A stretch of 52,798 nucleotides of DNA from Corallochytrium limacisporum (lineage: Eukaryota > Opisthokonta). The notes under the pieces were generated by a model that saw only the letters and a program-made list of their open reading frames with translations, was not told the origin of the DNA and made no database searches. The position numbers were made by a program, and so were the translations under genes. The stretch covers positions 193,758-246,555 of the forward strand of contig PDIP01000033.1 in the NCBI GenBank assembly GCA_002811645.1, given 5' to 3'. This document shows, piece by piece, positions 20,022 through 30,841 of the stretch (position 1 is the first letter of the stretch; every line of letters starts with the position of its first letter).

Positions 20022-22928
20022 GTTTGTAGTGTGTTGTCTGGTTCAGGATAAGAGTCGTGTCGAACTGTTTAGGCCGGTTGTTCGTTTCTTCTTTAAGCAG
20101 ACAGTTTCACCTACCCCGCCAGTACTGACACAGATCCTTTGCTTTTTATACCTGAGGTCAAGATCTTCCTTGTATCACCATGCGAAGGTTGGCCAGATGT
20201 TCGAAGGTTCAGGCATGCCTCTACTTGGGCCGACGGCAAGCTGTCAAAGGAAACCAAGGCCCCAATACATTCATGATGAGCCTCAGTGTCCACTGCAGCT
20301 CCATGTCATCCGCATCGGGCGCACCACCCCCCCCCATTCTCCCCTTACCACACACACACACACTGTGCACAAAATAGAAAAGGGGATGCTCCGCACCCGC
20401 CTCGCCCAAGTTCGCGCAGACACACCTACCGCTGTCAACAAACTGATAGGACCGTGGTGGTGAAGCCCTTCCCGGCCCGCCGACAAAGCCTTGGGGAGGA
20501 GGGGGGGAATATTTAAGGGGTAAGCCGCCTGGCTGGCCCAGTCAACTTTTATTATCCTTCTTTGGCTTGTATCCGTCATTCGGACAATTCACTATCTCTC
20601 GCTCGCTCCGGGCCGATTGGTATGTGCGGGTGAGTGGAGTGTGCATCAGCACAAGGATTTGTAATTCTCTTCGTAGCGAGGCGCATTTCATTCATATCAC
20701 AAGACAGAACTGGAATCCGGCGACATCACCCGAGCTGCCGGCCACAGCAAAGGGAGAAAGGGGTGCAGAGATCACGCACGGGTTAGAAGCTCGTCAAGGA
20801 TTAGCACGGGAACCCGAGCAGCGTTGGGGGTGTAGCAGAGAGAGAGAGAGCTTGCTGCCCATTCAACCGGAGCTCTTGGAAAGAAAGAAAATAAAAATCC
20901 GCAACGCCCTGGCGTAGAGTTTTCGTAAGAGGCCGCCCGTAGGGCTTTTAAATCCCCGGCCGGCAGATAGGACGATACCAACCGGCCCCCCCCCCGGGGG
21001 GAGGGGGATTCAGCAGAGAAAAGGGGGGGGGCACCCGTACCGAATCTGGGCGGGCTGTACGGTGAAAATCTTCCTGTTTGCTTCGCTCGCCTGCCTTGAA
21101 ACCCAATGAAAAAGAAAATCAGAAAACAAAACCTTTGCTTTCTGGAGGCCCTCGTGAGATTATCTAGCCAGTGTGGCTGCTACTACCGAACCCCCCCCTC
21201 TCTCCCCTCGGGGGAGTTGTCCACCACGAAATTCCCGCTTGCATCACGAACACGCCCAAAAGTATCGCAAATCGTTCCAAACCGAGGCTTCATTCATCAA
21301 TTCAAGGGAATGTAAATTGTACCCCATTATGAGGTCAAAGAGGGGAGGGGAGGAGGGGGGGGGGGGAACAACATCGCTGGCTTTTTAATGAATTCTTTCT
21401 AGCGGACCGCAGCAGGAACTGAGGGCCAGGACATAGGCAACAGAAACTTGCGATGGCAATTTGTACGTGGTATCAAAATGAGAACATTCCTGCGCACTGG
21501 CCGTTCCCGTCCCGCACGATTGCGCTTCTGTCAGATACGATCGCCAGCTCGCTGCGTTCTTGAAGACATCTAAAAGGCCAAGGCTTTTTGCCGGAAATTC
21601 TGAAAGAAAGGCGATGATTTGTTGTGACCCTGTAAGTCGGTGTGCGTGAACACAGCTTGACGTACTTCTCAATGCAGGCATAAACGGCCAGCTGTGCAGT
21701 GTGTAAAGAACAGTGTGGAACACGAAGAAACTGAGATCCCAGCAAGATTTCTTCACTTGTTTGTGCCATTTCTGCATTTCTTGTGCCATTTTCAACGGCA
21801 TGTTTCTTCTCTGACGATATTGTGCTCGTGTTTATGGATCAGTCGATAGTTGGCCTGAGATCAACAGGGTCCATATCGACCGGAATCCAGGAAGGCATTT
21901 AGGGGCCGAATGGAACCTGTTTATACGGAAATGGAGAGATTCCAAGGGGATCAAACACAGTACATGTTGAACTCTACGCAGTTTCGCAGATGAACATTAA
22001 CGGTACACCACAAGGCATTGCTAATTATAGACGCAGCAGAGACGAAAGTCACTTTGCATCTCTGACCCTGTTGTGATCTTCCAGTGTTTGCCACGTCCAA
22101 AAGCACGTTGGATTGTGATCTCTTGTCATGCATGCACCATGGCGATGAGGATAAACCTCCAAGATTGTTTGTTAGCGCGACTATACCCAAAATCTCACGC
22201 ACTATTCAGTCTCTCCTTCGGTACGAATCTCATTGTCCAATGGAATGGGCACGTCTGGAGGTCTCCACCGTACCAAACCAGAGCGGATAAAAGGTGAATC
22301 CGAACGGGATTTGCACTACATAGAGAATTAGTAATAAGCAGAGGGGCTGATAAACTGGTGCCCCTCATCTGTAAGGTGAGCCGTTGAGCAGTTTTGGGGC
22401 AGACACCCCCCCCCGGGGGGCCTTTTTGTTCACCTGCACCCTCCACTGGGCCAGCCAGCCCGTCAGGCCATAAATCGGCAGACCTGCTTCCACGCCTTGC
22501 GACAAGGATCGAGGAAAGGAAAGGGGGGGGGGGATGGAATCGTCAGCTCCGGTACATTCACTACTGGCAAGCAACCCCCCCTTGGTCCAGAGCCAGCACA
22601 TTTCATTTGGTGTCGCATTTTTGGCACATTAATGATAATTTAGGGTGTCAGTTATATTCACTGCTCGACGGGAGGTGTTCGGAGCACAGGCCGGCGCGAA
22701 AGGTTTGAGTGGGGGTGCAGACCGCTGTGAGACCGTGCCTGAGGCGTCGGATCACAGGTGGTTGGGGGAAGTGTCACTGGGTAGCTATAGACGTGCTGGT
22801 ACTTTTGAACATGCACAAGCTTCGCGGAAGTTTAGAGTACCTGACAATTTTGAGCTGATTTCTCAATGGCAAGTCCTTGCGAGTGAGAGTAGATATGCCG
22901 GGAGAGCAAGGACTGTGATCGGGACGTG
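20022..22928. other. Long divergent region without a clear gene
   Basis: I support no gene with confidence. A CA tract lies at 20349-20363, with C/G palindromes at 20984-21007 and 22406-22422. On the minus strand at 21385-21801 two overlapping frames of 138 and 98 codons begin at ATGs. On the plus strand at 21834-22290 several short frames are open, with an acceptor-like CTTCCAG at 22078-22084. None resembles a family, and several frames look equally coding-like, so they may be chance. Confidence 0.45.
20984..21007. repeat. C-run/G-run palindrome
   Basis: A run of ten Cs follows GG and passes directly into a G-rich arm, giving a self-complementary element of the dispersed C/G family. Confidence 0.7.
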
Positions 22929-24959
22929 ATGCCAGACGTTGACGCTGCCCGCCACAGCGCCGGAGCCTATGGATTTCCAGATGATCTGGACGAATGGGTA
23001 ATGATTACAAGGGGCATGATTGATCATGCAGGTTCCTTTGATGAACTCATGGAGGCTCTAAAGTCATTGGAGAGGTGTGTTCAGCAATATCGTGTCACTA
23101 GTTTTGATGATACCATCAAAATCAGCCAGGTAGCTGCGGCTATAGCGGAAGTCCTGGTCACCTACGTTTGCCCAGCAATTGCAGTACAGCGAAAACACTT
23201 AGTTATACTACTTTGGACCTTAATTTGCTTACAAAATGACCTCTACAAGGACGCGCGGGCCATTGAAAAGACTGAGCTCCCTAAAGTGAAGATCGGTGAT
23301 AATGCCATCAAGACTATCTTCGAACGGATACGAAAATTTCCGACCAAAGATGACGTACACGTCTTGCCAGGTTTGCTAGTCTACATTGTGACGAAAACTA
23401 TTTGGGAAAGTTCCCCTTACACATCAAGATGGAAGGGCTCTCTGTCGATAGTATTGGAGCTTCAGGTGAGAATTCGGGCCGGCGGGCAGACCGAGGAAGA
23501 GGAACTCAAGGTGGGCTTTGAGGTCGCTGAGGAGCATCTTCAAGAGCTTGCAAACATGTACTTTGTGCACAAAGTTCCTCTGCATACCAGCAACTTGGAA
23601 GTCCTGCGATTCATCAAAAATTTTGTCGTCAATCACATCCACGCGGTACGAAAAACTCCGGAACCTTTCTTTAGCTTATTCTCCACCCTGTGGCAGGCAC
23701 ACATCGCATCCAATGACAAGCAAGGAAGATACGGCACTCGGTTTGGAAATTGTCTGTATTCCGTGTCTCAACAACTTTGTAAGCAGCCCTGGTGGCCAAC
23801 ATTGCTACGTGAGCATCGGGAAGAATGCTGGGTCTTGAACGACCCAAAGATCAAAATCGTCATGCTCTTCTACAGCATGTGGGCATCTGTCCCGGGAGAA
23901 GAGGACAGGCACAAAGGAAGGACCTTCATCTTGCACAGTGAAGCATGGTCGACTCTCTTTGTCGAGCTTGTGAGCAATCCTACGGCTCCAATCCTTGATG
24001 ATGCCTTAGAGGAAATGATGTACATGTGGGGGGTGCACGTAAGCAACCTGGACCCTGAAGGAGCATATGTAGTTCTGAAGAGCCTAGGTCGTGCCCTTTT
24101 GAACACGAACGACCGTTTGTGGGAACGTCAGAGTTACCTGTCGCATGCATTGCGCTTGGTGTGGCAATTGCATCATCGCGTCGCTGTGGAGCAGTTCATG
24201 CCCTGGGTCCACCAAGTTGACCCGGAACAGTATAGTAGACCCAATCTCTCCGCCCTGAGCCATGCCATTGGTCAGGCGGTAACCGTTAATGACAGCATTG
24301 GGCAATATTGTCGCAAACCGGGCGCCTTCGGCTGGACACCACCGGAGGCACTAGTGTGGTGCAGTGTTCATAGAGATGTCATTGAGCGACATCGTGGCAC
24401 TCTTCCATACATCAAAGTAGACAAAGTGATGAGTCCACGGGAGGCGACAATCGTGGCCACGGCCCGAGCTCGACTAAACAACACGGGAGTCATTGAGAAA
24501 CATCTTTGGGAGTACCTTTACCGGAAATTCACAAGCGACCAATGGGTAATGGACTGGCTCAATTACTTGCCTTTGGTACCGTATCTATCCAACGAGCACT
24601 TTGCTGTCCTTTGGAGGGATCTGGACTGTAAAATCGGTCAGAGTTCGACGTCCTGTGGCAAGATGATCACATTTGCTATCATCCAAACCATGCTTGCGTG
24701 CATCGGCAATTACGTCAATAACCACGGTACTAATCACATGGCCCCGGAGGTCGCTGTGAAACTCCTGGAGTTTCTGGTACCAGACGCCTACACCGTGTCC
24801 CTTATGACTATCCTCGTCGATGAATTGAATGAGTTGATGCATTGTGAGGAAGTTCTCGATGTCCTCCCTGCCCTCGAGAACATAGGCGAGCTAGCAAGAC
24901 AGCGGATGGAGACCATGACTTCATCTATATCAGAAAGAGCACCAAATCATCCACATTAA
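22929..24959 (+). CDS. Large helical protein of unknown function (676 aa)
   Basis: I do not recognise this family. The frame starts at the ATG at 22929 and runs to TAA with no internal stop over 2 kb, which makes it convincingly coding. The product is helical throughout, Trp- and Leu-rich, and without a signal peptide or credible membrane helix; the hydrophobic stretch LVILLWTLICLQ is short and looks like a buried helix. The pattern suggests an alpha-solenoid (HEAT/ARM-like) scaffold, with paired helices of about 35-45 residues. There are no catalytic motifs and no low-complexity tail. It converges on the exonuclease gene with only 73 nt between stop codons. Confidence 0.8.
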   Translation: MPDVDAARHSAGAYGFPDDLDEWVMITRGMIDHAGSFDELMEALKSLERCVQQYRVTSFDDTIKISQVAAAIAEVLVTYVCPAIAVQRKHLVILLWTLICLQNDLYKDARAIEKTELPKVKIGDNAIKTIFERIRKFPTKDDVHVLPGLLVYIVTKTIWESSPYTSRWKGSLSIVLELQVRIRAGGQTEEEELKVGFEVAEEHLQELANMYFVHKVPLHTSNLEVLRFIKNFVVNHIHAVRKTPEPFFSLFSTLWQAHIASNDKQGRYGTRFGNCLYSVSQQLCKQPWWPTLLREHREECWVLNDPKIKIVMLFYSMWASVPGEEDRHKGRTFILHSEAWSTLFVELVSNPTAPILDDALEEMMYMWGVHVSNLDPEGAYVVLKSLGRALLNTNDRLWERQSYLSHALRLVWQLHHRVAVEQFMPWVHQVDPEQYSRPNLSALSHAIGQAVTVNDSIGQYCRKPGAFGWTPPEALVWCSVHRDVIERHRGTLPYIKVDKVMSPREATIVATARARLNNTGVIEKHLWEYLYRKFTSDQWVMDWLNYLPLVPYLSNEHFAVLWRDLDCKIGQSSTSCGKMITFAIIQTMLACIGNYVNNHGTNHMAPEVAVKLLEFLVPDAYTVSLMTILVDELNELMHCEEVLDVLPALENIGELARQRMETMTSSISERAPNHPH

Positions 24960-25032
24960 ACTATTGCAATATTTATGTTTCTACTGGAACATTTTTTTGA
25001 CGTTGAACCCGATGGATACTTGAATACCCACG

Positions 25033-26643
25033 TCATGCTGTCTGGCCAGCTGCCTTCTGGTCAGCCGCTGCGTTTGGTGGGCCATCTATCGGTCTCTCGG
25101 TGATAGTTTGGTTTTGGTTGAGCTCTGCCCGGCTGTCCTGCTCTGGTAAAGCGGACTCTGCCGCTTTCCCCTCTTCTAGCGACCCTTTCTGTTCGTTCAA
25201 ATGATTTCCTGTGCTTGCGTTGATCTCCTTTGCCGGCACCATCCGAACGTATTTCCAAACCTCATTCGTGTGAGCAAATTCCTCTGCAGCTACAATCTTT
25301 GCGCGATCTTTCCTGTTCTTCTCCGTACCCCTGTGAACTTCATCGCCATCAACCTTCACAATGCCTACAAATCGAGTCTTTCGGTTGCCATCTGTTGAGC
25401 TCTCTTCTACTTCTTCAGCTTCAAGGCTAATGCGAGAGTCCCCAATTCGCTCCTTTAACCAAACGTAAGGTTTGCGCAGTCTTTGACCTTCCATTTTGGG
25501 ACCGTCCAAATACCAACCTTTAACGGTCATGCCGTTTACTTGCACAGTTGATCCTTTCACAGAAGAATTCTGCGTGGAAGCAGCACCCTTTACGGTTGCT
25601 CGGTGGCGAGAAGGGTAACTGGCAAATCTGCCTTTCAACCCTTCAATGTGAACGTCCATGATTAGCGGCCTGGCGTTGCCATCTGTCTGTGCTTCTACAG
25701 GCTTCGGTGGCAATAGGTCGTTCTCATTCGTGAAGCGATGCTGTTCAAATGCCCACGGCTCATCAAAGTCCATATTCTGCTGCTCCTGGTTGCACCAGCC
25801 GTTCCTGCGGGTGATGAAGTCCACCACGTTGATATAGCCGTTGATCCCCGTCGGATCATGAGGAAAGGAGTTGAAGGCTTGTGGCAGAATGGCATAGCTC
25901 AACCATGCATCCTGAGCAGCGTATAAAAGCTGACGGGAGGTTAGTGGGTAATTCTCCCAGTTTGAAAGGCTGACCTTCTTGCTCTTCGCGATGCCGAGTT
26001 TGAGGAACTTTTCTGTCAACCTGCCCATACCTGGAACATTTTTGTTCGTCATTTTAAGTAAATCCATTCGCTGAAAATCCACTGCACCCTTCATGTATAT
26101 TCCGAAATCCTTTTTGAAACGCTGATAGTCACCCTGGAGGGCTACACCGCTCTTGATCATTGCCTGATCTTCAATGAATTCGCGTAGAGCGGGAGGTATC
26201 CGGCTAAAATATGCCAAGTGGAACAGGTAGCATGTGTCATTGTTACTAATTTGCAGTAATGCTGTAGGTGACCATCGGGTCTTGTTAAAGGCCTTCCATT
26301 CCAAATCAAATCCCCAGAGCCGGCCTGAAGTGTTTGGATTGATCGCTTGGATGTAGGACTCAGCCTGATCTGCATCCATCGCATAGTACACCTTGAGCTG
26401 CTTCACATAGTCCGGAGTCTTTTTCTTGGGTGGTGGTGCGTCTAAATCAAGGTTTTCAGCCGTGCTGACCGGTGCATCCCCTCTGCTTTCACCCTGTTGC
26501 TGTTGCTCCTGGTGCCGCGGCTGTTCTTGTTGTGGTTCGGCTTCCGATCCCGTCGTGTACGTCGCCAGCGGCTTTAGAAGGCCACTGCGATGCGTCCTCA
26601 ACGCTATCGGCAGATACCTCCGGATAGGAGGTATTCTTAACAT
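25033..26643 (-). CDS. WRN/RNase D-type 3'-5' exonuclease with mitochondrial presequence and C-terminal dsRBD-like domain
   Basis: The 536-aa product should remove nucleotides from 3' ends with two metal ions. Residues 1-30 (MLRIPPIRRYLPIALRTHRS and on) are Arg-rich, lack acids and look like a mitochondrial presequence. After a Gln-rich linker the DEDDy exonuclease domain runs from about 85 to 260. ExoI is WGFDLEW (Asp113, Glu115), ExoII GDYQRF (Asp172) and ExoIII YAAQD (Tyr241, Asp245), so all catalytic residues are present. The C-terminal part, about 393-467, resembles a dsRNA-binding domain: a first helix, strands around RTRFVGIVKVDGDEVH-like sequence, then a basic RKDRAKIVAAEEF helix. The start is the only ATG that includes the presequence. 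The RNase D, WRN-exo or EXD2 subgroup cannot be fixed by eye. Confidence 0.8.
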   Translation of the reverse strand: MLRIPPIRRYLPIALRTHRSGLLKPLATYTTGSEAEPQQEQPRHQEQQQQGESRGDAPVSTAENLDLDAPPPKKKTPDYVKQLKVYYAMDADQAESYIQAINPNTSGRLWGFDLEWKAFNKTRWSPTALLQISNNDTCYLFHLAYFSRIPPALREFIEDQAMIKSGVALQGDYQRFKKDFGIYMKGAVDFQRMDLLKMTNKNVPGMGRLTEKFLKLGIAKSKKVSLSNWENYPLTSRQLLYAAQDAWLSYAILPQAFNSFPHDPTGINGYINVVDFITRRNGWCNQEQQNMDFDEPWAFEQHRFTNENDLLPPKPVEAQTDGNARPLIMDVHIEGLKGRFASYPSRHRATVKGAASTQNSSVKGSTVQVNGMTVKGWYLDGPKMEGQRLRKPYVWLKERIGDSRISLEAEEVEESSTDGNRKTRFVGIVKVDGDEVHRGTEKNRKDRAKIVAAEEFAHTNEVWKYVRMVPAKEINASTGNHLNEQKGSLEEGKAAESALPEQDSRAELNQNQTITERPIDGPPNAAADQKAAGQTA

Positions 26644-27409
26644 GTTTAAATCTGGTTGCTCTACTGTTCCTTTCTCTAATTATCCTCAAGACGCAACAAA
26701 ATCCTGGTCTACCACTGGTGGACCCAGCCAGTGAACTCACATCATGACCAGCCTCTAGCTTACCATATTTGACTTTACCTACTTCTTGCCACTATTTAGT
26801 GGTATCTTATTCATCGAATGAAATTTGATCAATGTTCTATACCTGTTCGTGCAGTCAATAGTCATGGTAAAGGTCCTTGCTGTTCTCACTGTGTCCGGGA
26901 AGTGTGCCCTCCGCTTCTGTGCGGTCACAGGGACCCACCGCCCAAAACCCGGGGCGACCAGTGAAGGGGGAACCCCGGGGGAGAACGCGGAGGCGGTTTT
27001 GCAAGGGAGAGCGCCGGGTGATTGTGAAGGGGGGCGGGGGAGGTTCGGGGCGAGGAAACGCAGGGAAGGGCCTGCACTCGTGACACATGTGGTTCGCGGA
27101 CCCCAGGGGAAGGGGGTGTCGGATTTGGGAAGCTAGTGGACTGGGCTGGGTTTGTTTCTGACTCGGGCAATCGCTCAAGAGCACACAAAGTCACAGTTGA
27201 CAAGGAAGCGACTTTGAGCTTTGAGCACAGCTGGAGATTTTTGGGGCTATGAACCGTCTTTCCAATGAGGTTTACAAAGTCTTCCATGTTCTCTCCCCTC
27301 GGATTGACGCCGGGGTACCAGCTATTTGAAAGCAAGGCGTTGCTTGACAAATAATGCAGTTGGAACAGGCTTTTGGAGATAAACGAAAATCAGAACACAA
27401 ATAGTCACC
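26644..27409. promoter_or_regulatory. Divergent intergenic region, exonuclease and NAA10
   Basis: No gene supported. The two divergent genes must find their promoters in these 766 bp. A GC-rich block lies at 26930-27130 with a CCCCGGGGG element near 26974. The NAA10 start has a CACCATG context. Confidence 0.45.
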
Positions 27410-27910
27410 ATGAACGTTCGACGGGCAACCGTAGATGATCTTATTAATATGCAGCACGCAAATTTGCTGTGCTTGCCTGAAAATTACCAACTGAAGTACT
27501 ATATGTACCATGCACTGTCGTGGCCACAGCTGTCCTATGTGGCGGAAGATATGGACGGACAAATCGTTGGTTACGTACTGGCCAAAATGGAAGAGGATGC
27601 TAAAGAGGTACCCCATGGACATATTACGTCCCTGGCTGTTCTTCGCAGCCACCGTCGCTTGGGAGTGGCTAATAAGCTCATGAAGCAGGCGTGCCTCGCC
27701 ATGGTCGAGTGTTTTAATGCAGAGTACGTGTCGCTCCATGTCCGTGTTAGTAATCGGGCTGCTCTGCATCTGTACAAGGACACCCTTGGTTTCTCAGTAC
27801 AGGACATCGAGGCCAAGTACTACGCCGACGGTGAAAACGCTTATGCCATGCGCATGAACCTAAAGAATGTCGATGAGTATCAGCCTCCAGAGGTCATCCA
27901 CTCGTACTGA
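27410..27910 (+). CDS. NAA10: N-terminal acetyltransferase A catalytic subunit Naa10/Ard1
   Basis: Naa10, with Naa15, acetylates the alpha-amino group of nascent chains after Met removal, at the ribosome. The 166-aa product is a GNAT fold from end to end. The N-terminal motif [18 protein letters not shown] and [13 protein letters not shown] (with the conserved Glu24) are typical of Ard1. [20 protein letters not shown] carries the acetyl-CoA motif RRLGVA at 82-87, and [18 protein letters not shown] is the conserved late strand and helix. The family tail is shorter than in human Naa10 (about 235 aa) and ends soon after the fold. The ATG lies in a CACCATG context. The next gene begins 84 nt after its stop on the same strand. 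Confidence 0.96.
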   Translation: MNVRRATVDDLINMQHANLLCLPENYQLKYYMYHALSWPQLSYVAEDMDGQIVGYVLAKMEEDAKEVPHGHITSLAVLRSHRRLGVANKLMKQACLAMVECFNAEYVSLHVRVSNRAALHLYKDTLGFSVQDIEAKYYADGENAYAMRMNLKNVDEYQPPEVIHSY

Positions 27911-27994
27911 GCTCGACCGACCGATTCCTTTCATTCCATAGCATTGTATCATACAACCATAGCATAAACTTTACACAGAGACTTCAGTTAATTC

Positions 27995-28441
27995 ATGGGC
28001 GTACTGACACATCCTTGGTGCCTAAAAGCACAGGGACTACAGCGCCAATCTGAGATGCAGTGGGCTGAGGGGGCACAGAAACGCACAGCAGAGCAAGGGT
28101 CAAATATGATCCGCGCTGAGTTCAGTGACCTGGCCCATAAGCTGTTGCTCACGGTCACAGGCCAGCAGATGCGCATCGTCGAAATGCTCGACGAAGTCAA
28201 CAGCAGAGAGACCACCATCCGCTGCGAGATTGTGGCGCAGTATGACACTATAGTACAGGGTCTGTCAGGTATCGTCTATGTGCTGAAAACCCGCTTCGTT
28301 GACCACCGCTGCGCGCTACACGATGACCTGCTCGACATGGTGGGCAAGACCCGCATGGATACGATGAGCAAAATGAAGCATCTCAGCGACGCAAAGACGG
28401 ACAGTGAAACTGAGCGGATCATTGCACGGATGAAGAGATAA
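27995..28441 (+). CDS. Hypothetical small helical protein (148 aa)
   Basis: I do not recognise the family. The frame opens at an ATG at 27995 and ends at TAA. Apart from a short N-terminus it is predicted helical by eye, with an amphipathic central segment (EFSDLAHKLLLTVTGQQM and on) and a charged C-terminal coil ending ERIIARMKR. No signal peptide, membrane segment or Cys/His cluster. It follows NAA10 at 84 nt on the same strand, so it could share 3'/5' UTR sequence, but nothing indicates a functional link. A later internal Met at SNMIRAEF is a possible alternative start. Confidence 0.6.
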   Translation: MGVLTHPWCLKAQGLQRQSEMQWAEGAQKRTAEQGSNMIRAEFSDLAHKLLLTVTGQQMRIVEMLDEVNSRETTIRCEIVAQYDTIVQGLSGIVYVLKTRFVDHRCALHDDLLDMVGKTRMDTMSKMKHLSDAKTDSETERIIARMKR

Positions 28442-28854
28442 CAAAGATCAGTTGTTGCCAATTGTCTATGGAACGACACGTAACGATAAGTTGTGCTTTA
28501 TGAATATGCCAATTAAATGTGTTTTGTAGTTTTAAGATGCCCGTTAAAATGTAATGGACGTGATTGGCTCTTACCATGCTCAAAGCCACGGGCGATCAAC
28601 TACCAACGACCCCCCAAGATGACTCCGACGAGGATGGTGAAAACCTATACATGATGTAACTATTATGTACTTCACAGCCCGGTTACCCAAGTCTCAGAAA
28701 GAAAGTTACTTCAACAACCATGATTCTTGCCATGCAATGCTGCTTCTGCTCCTCTTTCTTCCCAATAGAAACTCAGAATGAACCGACCAATAAAGCATTC
28801 TTTGTGTTTTACATGCGTAAGTATGAAAATTTGTGATCAAGTAAACAGACCAAT
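28442..28854. other. Convergent intergenic region
   Basis: No gene supported. AT-rich 3' sequences of both convergent genes; AATTAAA at about 28511-28517 may help polyadenylation of the plus-strand transcript. Confidence 0.5.
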
Positions 28855-29115
28855 TTACTTGTCGCTGAAGACGCTCTTCAGGAAGCCGTCCTTTTCAGCC
28901 AGGCGGTTCAGAGAGTCATCAGCCTCACCCATGGCACGCACGAATCCGGACAGGGCATAAGTGGTGTACTTGCCAGTGTACAGACCGGTCTGGGGATCGA
29001 CGTGTCCGACGTTGATCTGCACGGCAGCGTGGTCCTTGGCACCAATCAGAGAGTTGGTGGCAGAGCACTTGCGAGGAATGTACTCGGTCTTGGAGACTGT
29101 GAAATCTTCTTCCAT
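28855..29115 (-). CDS. RPS21: 40S ribosomal protein eS21
   Basis: eS21 is a small, eukaryote-specific protein of the 40S subunit. The 86-aa product matches family length (82-87 aa). [20 protein letters not shown] is the hallmark core, followed by [13 protein letters not shown] and the late [21 protein letters not shown] segment, as in fungal and animal homologues. The start is the first ATG. Upstream on the minus strand, GTGAGT at 29183-29178 and TTTTTTACAG ending at 29141 could bound a very short (43 nt) leader intron. Ribosomal protein genes often carry such introns, but this one is shorter than usual for fungi. Confidence 0.96.
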   Translation of the reverse strand: MEEDFTVSKTEYIPRKCSATNSLIGAKDHAAVQINVGHVDPQTGLYTGKYTTYALSGFVRAMGEADDSLNRLAEKDGFLKSVFSDK

Positions 29116-30038
29116 GGTTGCGAATGATATTATTTCCCGACTGTAAAAAATGATATCTGCTGAATTGTACCCTTGGCACTCACCTTAGAACTGTTATACC
29201 TCAAGTAGCTCGAGTACAAGATTATAGTTTAGTTTATAACCAATGATAAGCAATGGTAATATCATACCATGTAATTATCCCAGTACTGCTGGTGGAGCAG
29301 TCAATGCCAGAGTAATGGACCAACCTAGACCCTTTTGCGACCGCTCGATTCAAGCACCGATGACCTCGTTGCCTGCTATACAAATGACGGGTGCCAACCA
29401 CCCAATGCCGATGGACCACCTAACCCGGCCCAATACCCAGTTCACACAGCGCTGGGCCTTCCCCGAACCGGTTCATTATGTACGGACCAGGTACCAGTCT
29501 GTTGTTTAAGTATAGGGCACTAAATCGGCCCATTCTTAGTATTGAATATATGGAAACAGAATTTGCGTACATCTTCCCAGAATTTCAAATTAAAAATCAA
29601 CGCAAAAAGTACCGAAAGTTTTCGTCCGAAAACTTTGTGTGTTTTTCACCGCCTTCCCTCCCCCTCCCAGCGGGCCCATCGGTTTTGTGTGTGTTTTTAT
29701 ACTTTCTTGGCGCCTATTTTGATATACTTTTATTTTGCATCTCTAAACTCTCGTATCGGGCAGTACATTCCCTACAGAACCCCTACGAGGCATACCTGCT
29801 CCGCCCAGTACATTCACTATACCACACGCGCACTGTGAGAAAAACCCGGAAAGCGGATAGTCGGTTCTATTACTATGAATGTGCTGCGGGCATCGCAAAA
29901 GCGGCTCCCCCCCCCTTGCCCTCTCGCTGTGTCCGTGATCCCCGCTTCCCCTCCTTCTGGCACCTGGCGACAGTTGGAGATCCCGGGCCGGCAGTAGTGG
30001 TGTGTAGATTTTAGGGAACGATGACAGAGAGAGTATGT

Positions 30039-30074
30039 GTGAGTGAGTGAGTGAGTGAGTGAGTGAGTGAGTGA
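30039..30074. repeat. (GTGA)n tetranucleotide tract
   Basis: About eight and a half GTGA units, nearly perfect, ending in GTGAATGA. Confidence 0.9.
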
Positions 30075-30772
30075 ATGAGAAGAGCCGCCGTGGCTAAGAA
30101 AAACCACGGACATCCGAAACAATGCTAACATGACGACGGAATCTCGTCACATCACAAGCCACTGCCTGTCGGACACGGTGGCGAGAAACTTGCGATGGCG
30201 GGGCAGGTAAGACAGATGTAACACTCTGAAACCAGAAGCACAAAAAACAAACGCCATCATTCTGCAAGATCTTTGTGTGCCATCGTCCCAACGCTGCGTG
30301 AGTTGTCAAGCGCACATCCACCCAATCCAAACTCCAACCCTCTCTCTCTCTCTCCAAAACAAAAAAAAGAAAATTGAACGAAAGAGAGGGAAGGCAGGGG
30401 GGGACCTGAGAACGGAAGGGAGGGCAGAGAGGGAGGGAGGAGAAGAGGAGGAAGAGCCGCTTTTCTTAACTTCCGCATTCCGCAGGGTCTGGTGGGCTGG
30501 CAGGGGCGATAGCCCCGGGTGGGTTTCTACCCGAAGAAAAGATTGTCGCTCAAAAGTTCCTTTACAAAACTCTCCTTTTTCTTTGTTTATGCCCCTCCGC
30601 CCGGCGGGGGAGGGAGGGGGAGGGGGAGGACCGAGCTGCGAGTTTTCATTTCTTGTCTGTCCTTTGCTTTTTTTGGCACGGAGGTCCGAAGGGGGGAGGG
30701 AGGCGGTGGGGTGGGTCTCCGTGGGACACCCCCCCCCGGGGAGCCGTCTCTCCGTTTTCCTTGTGCCGGAGA

Positions 30773-30778
<6 letters not shown>

Positions 30779-30840
<62 letters not shown>
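30779..30840. repeat. (AG)31 microsatellite
   Basis: A perfect 62-bp AG tract, the longest simple repeat in the window, about 455 bp upstream of the NDRG start. Such homopurine mirror repeats can form triplex DNA. Confidence 0.97.

Positions 30841-30841
<1 letters not shown>

Noticed and set aside
21385-21801. Overlapping 138- and 98-codon minus-strand frames
   Set aside because: I tried to join the two frames with an intron, but no GT-AG pair of reasonable length gave a consistent phase.
21834-22290. Possible spliced plus-strand gene
   Set aside because: An acceptor at 22084 can be joined in phase to an upstream stretch, but that stretch begins after an in-frame stop, and all three frames read as plausible protein, so the appearance is not informative.
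29243-29509. 88-codon Pro/Gln-rich frame with an ATG
   Set aside because: An overlapping frame looks equally coding-like, so chance cannot be excluded.
30039-30074. GTGA repeat as a CRISPR-like array
   Set aside because: It is a plain tetranucleotide tract without spacers, in a eukaryotic context.
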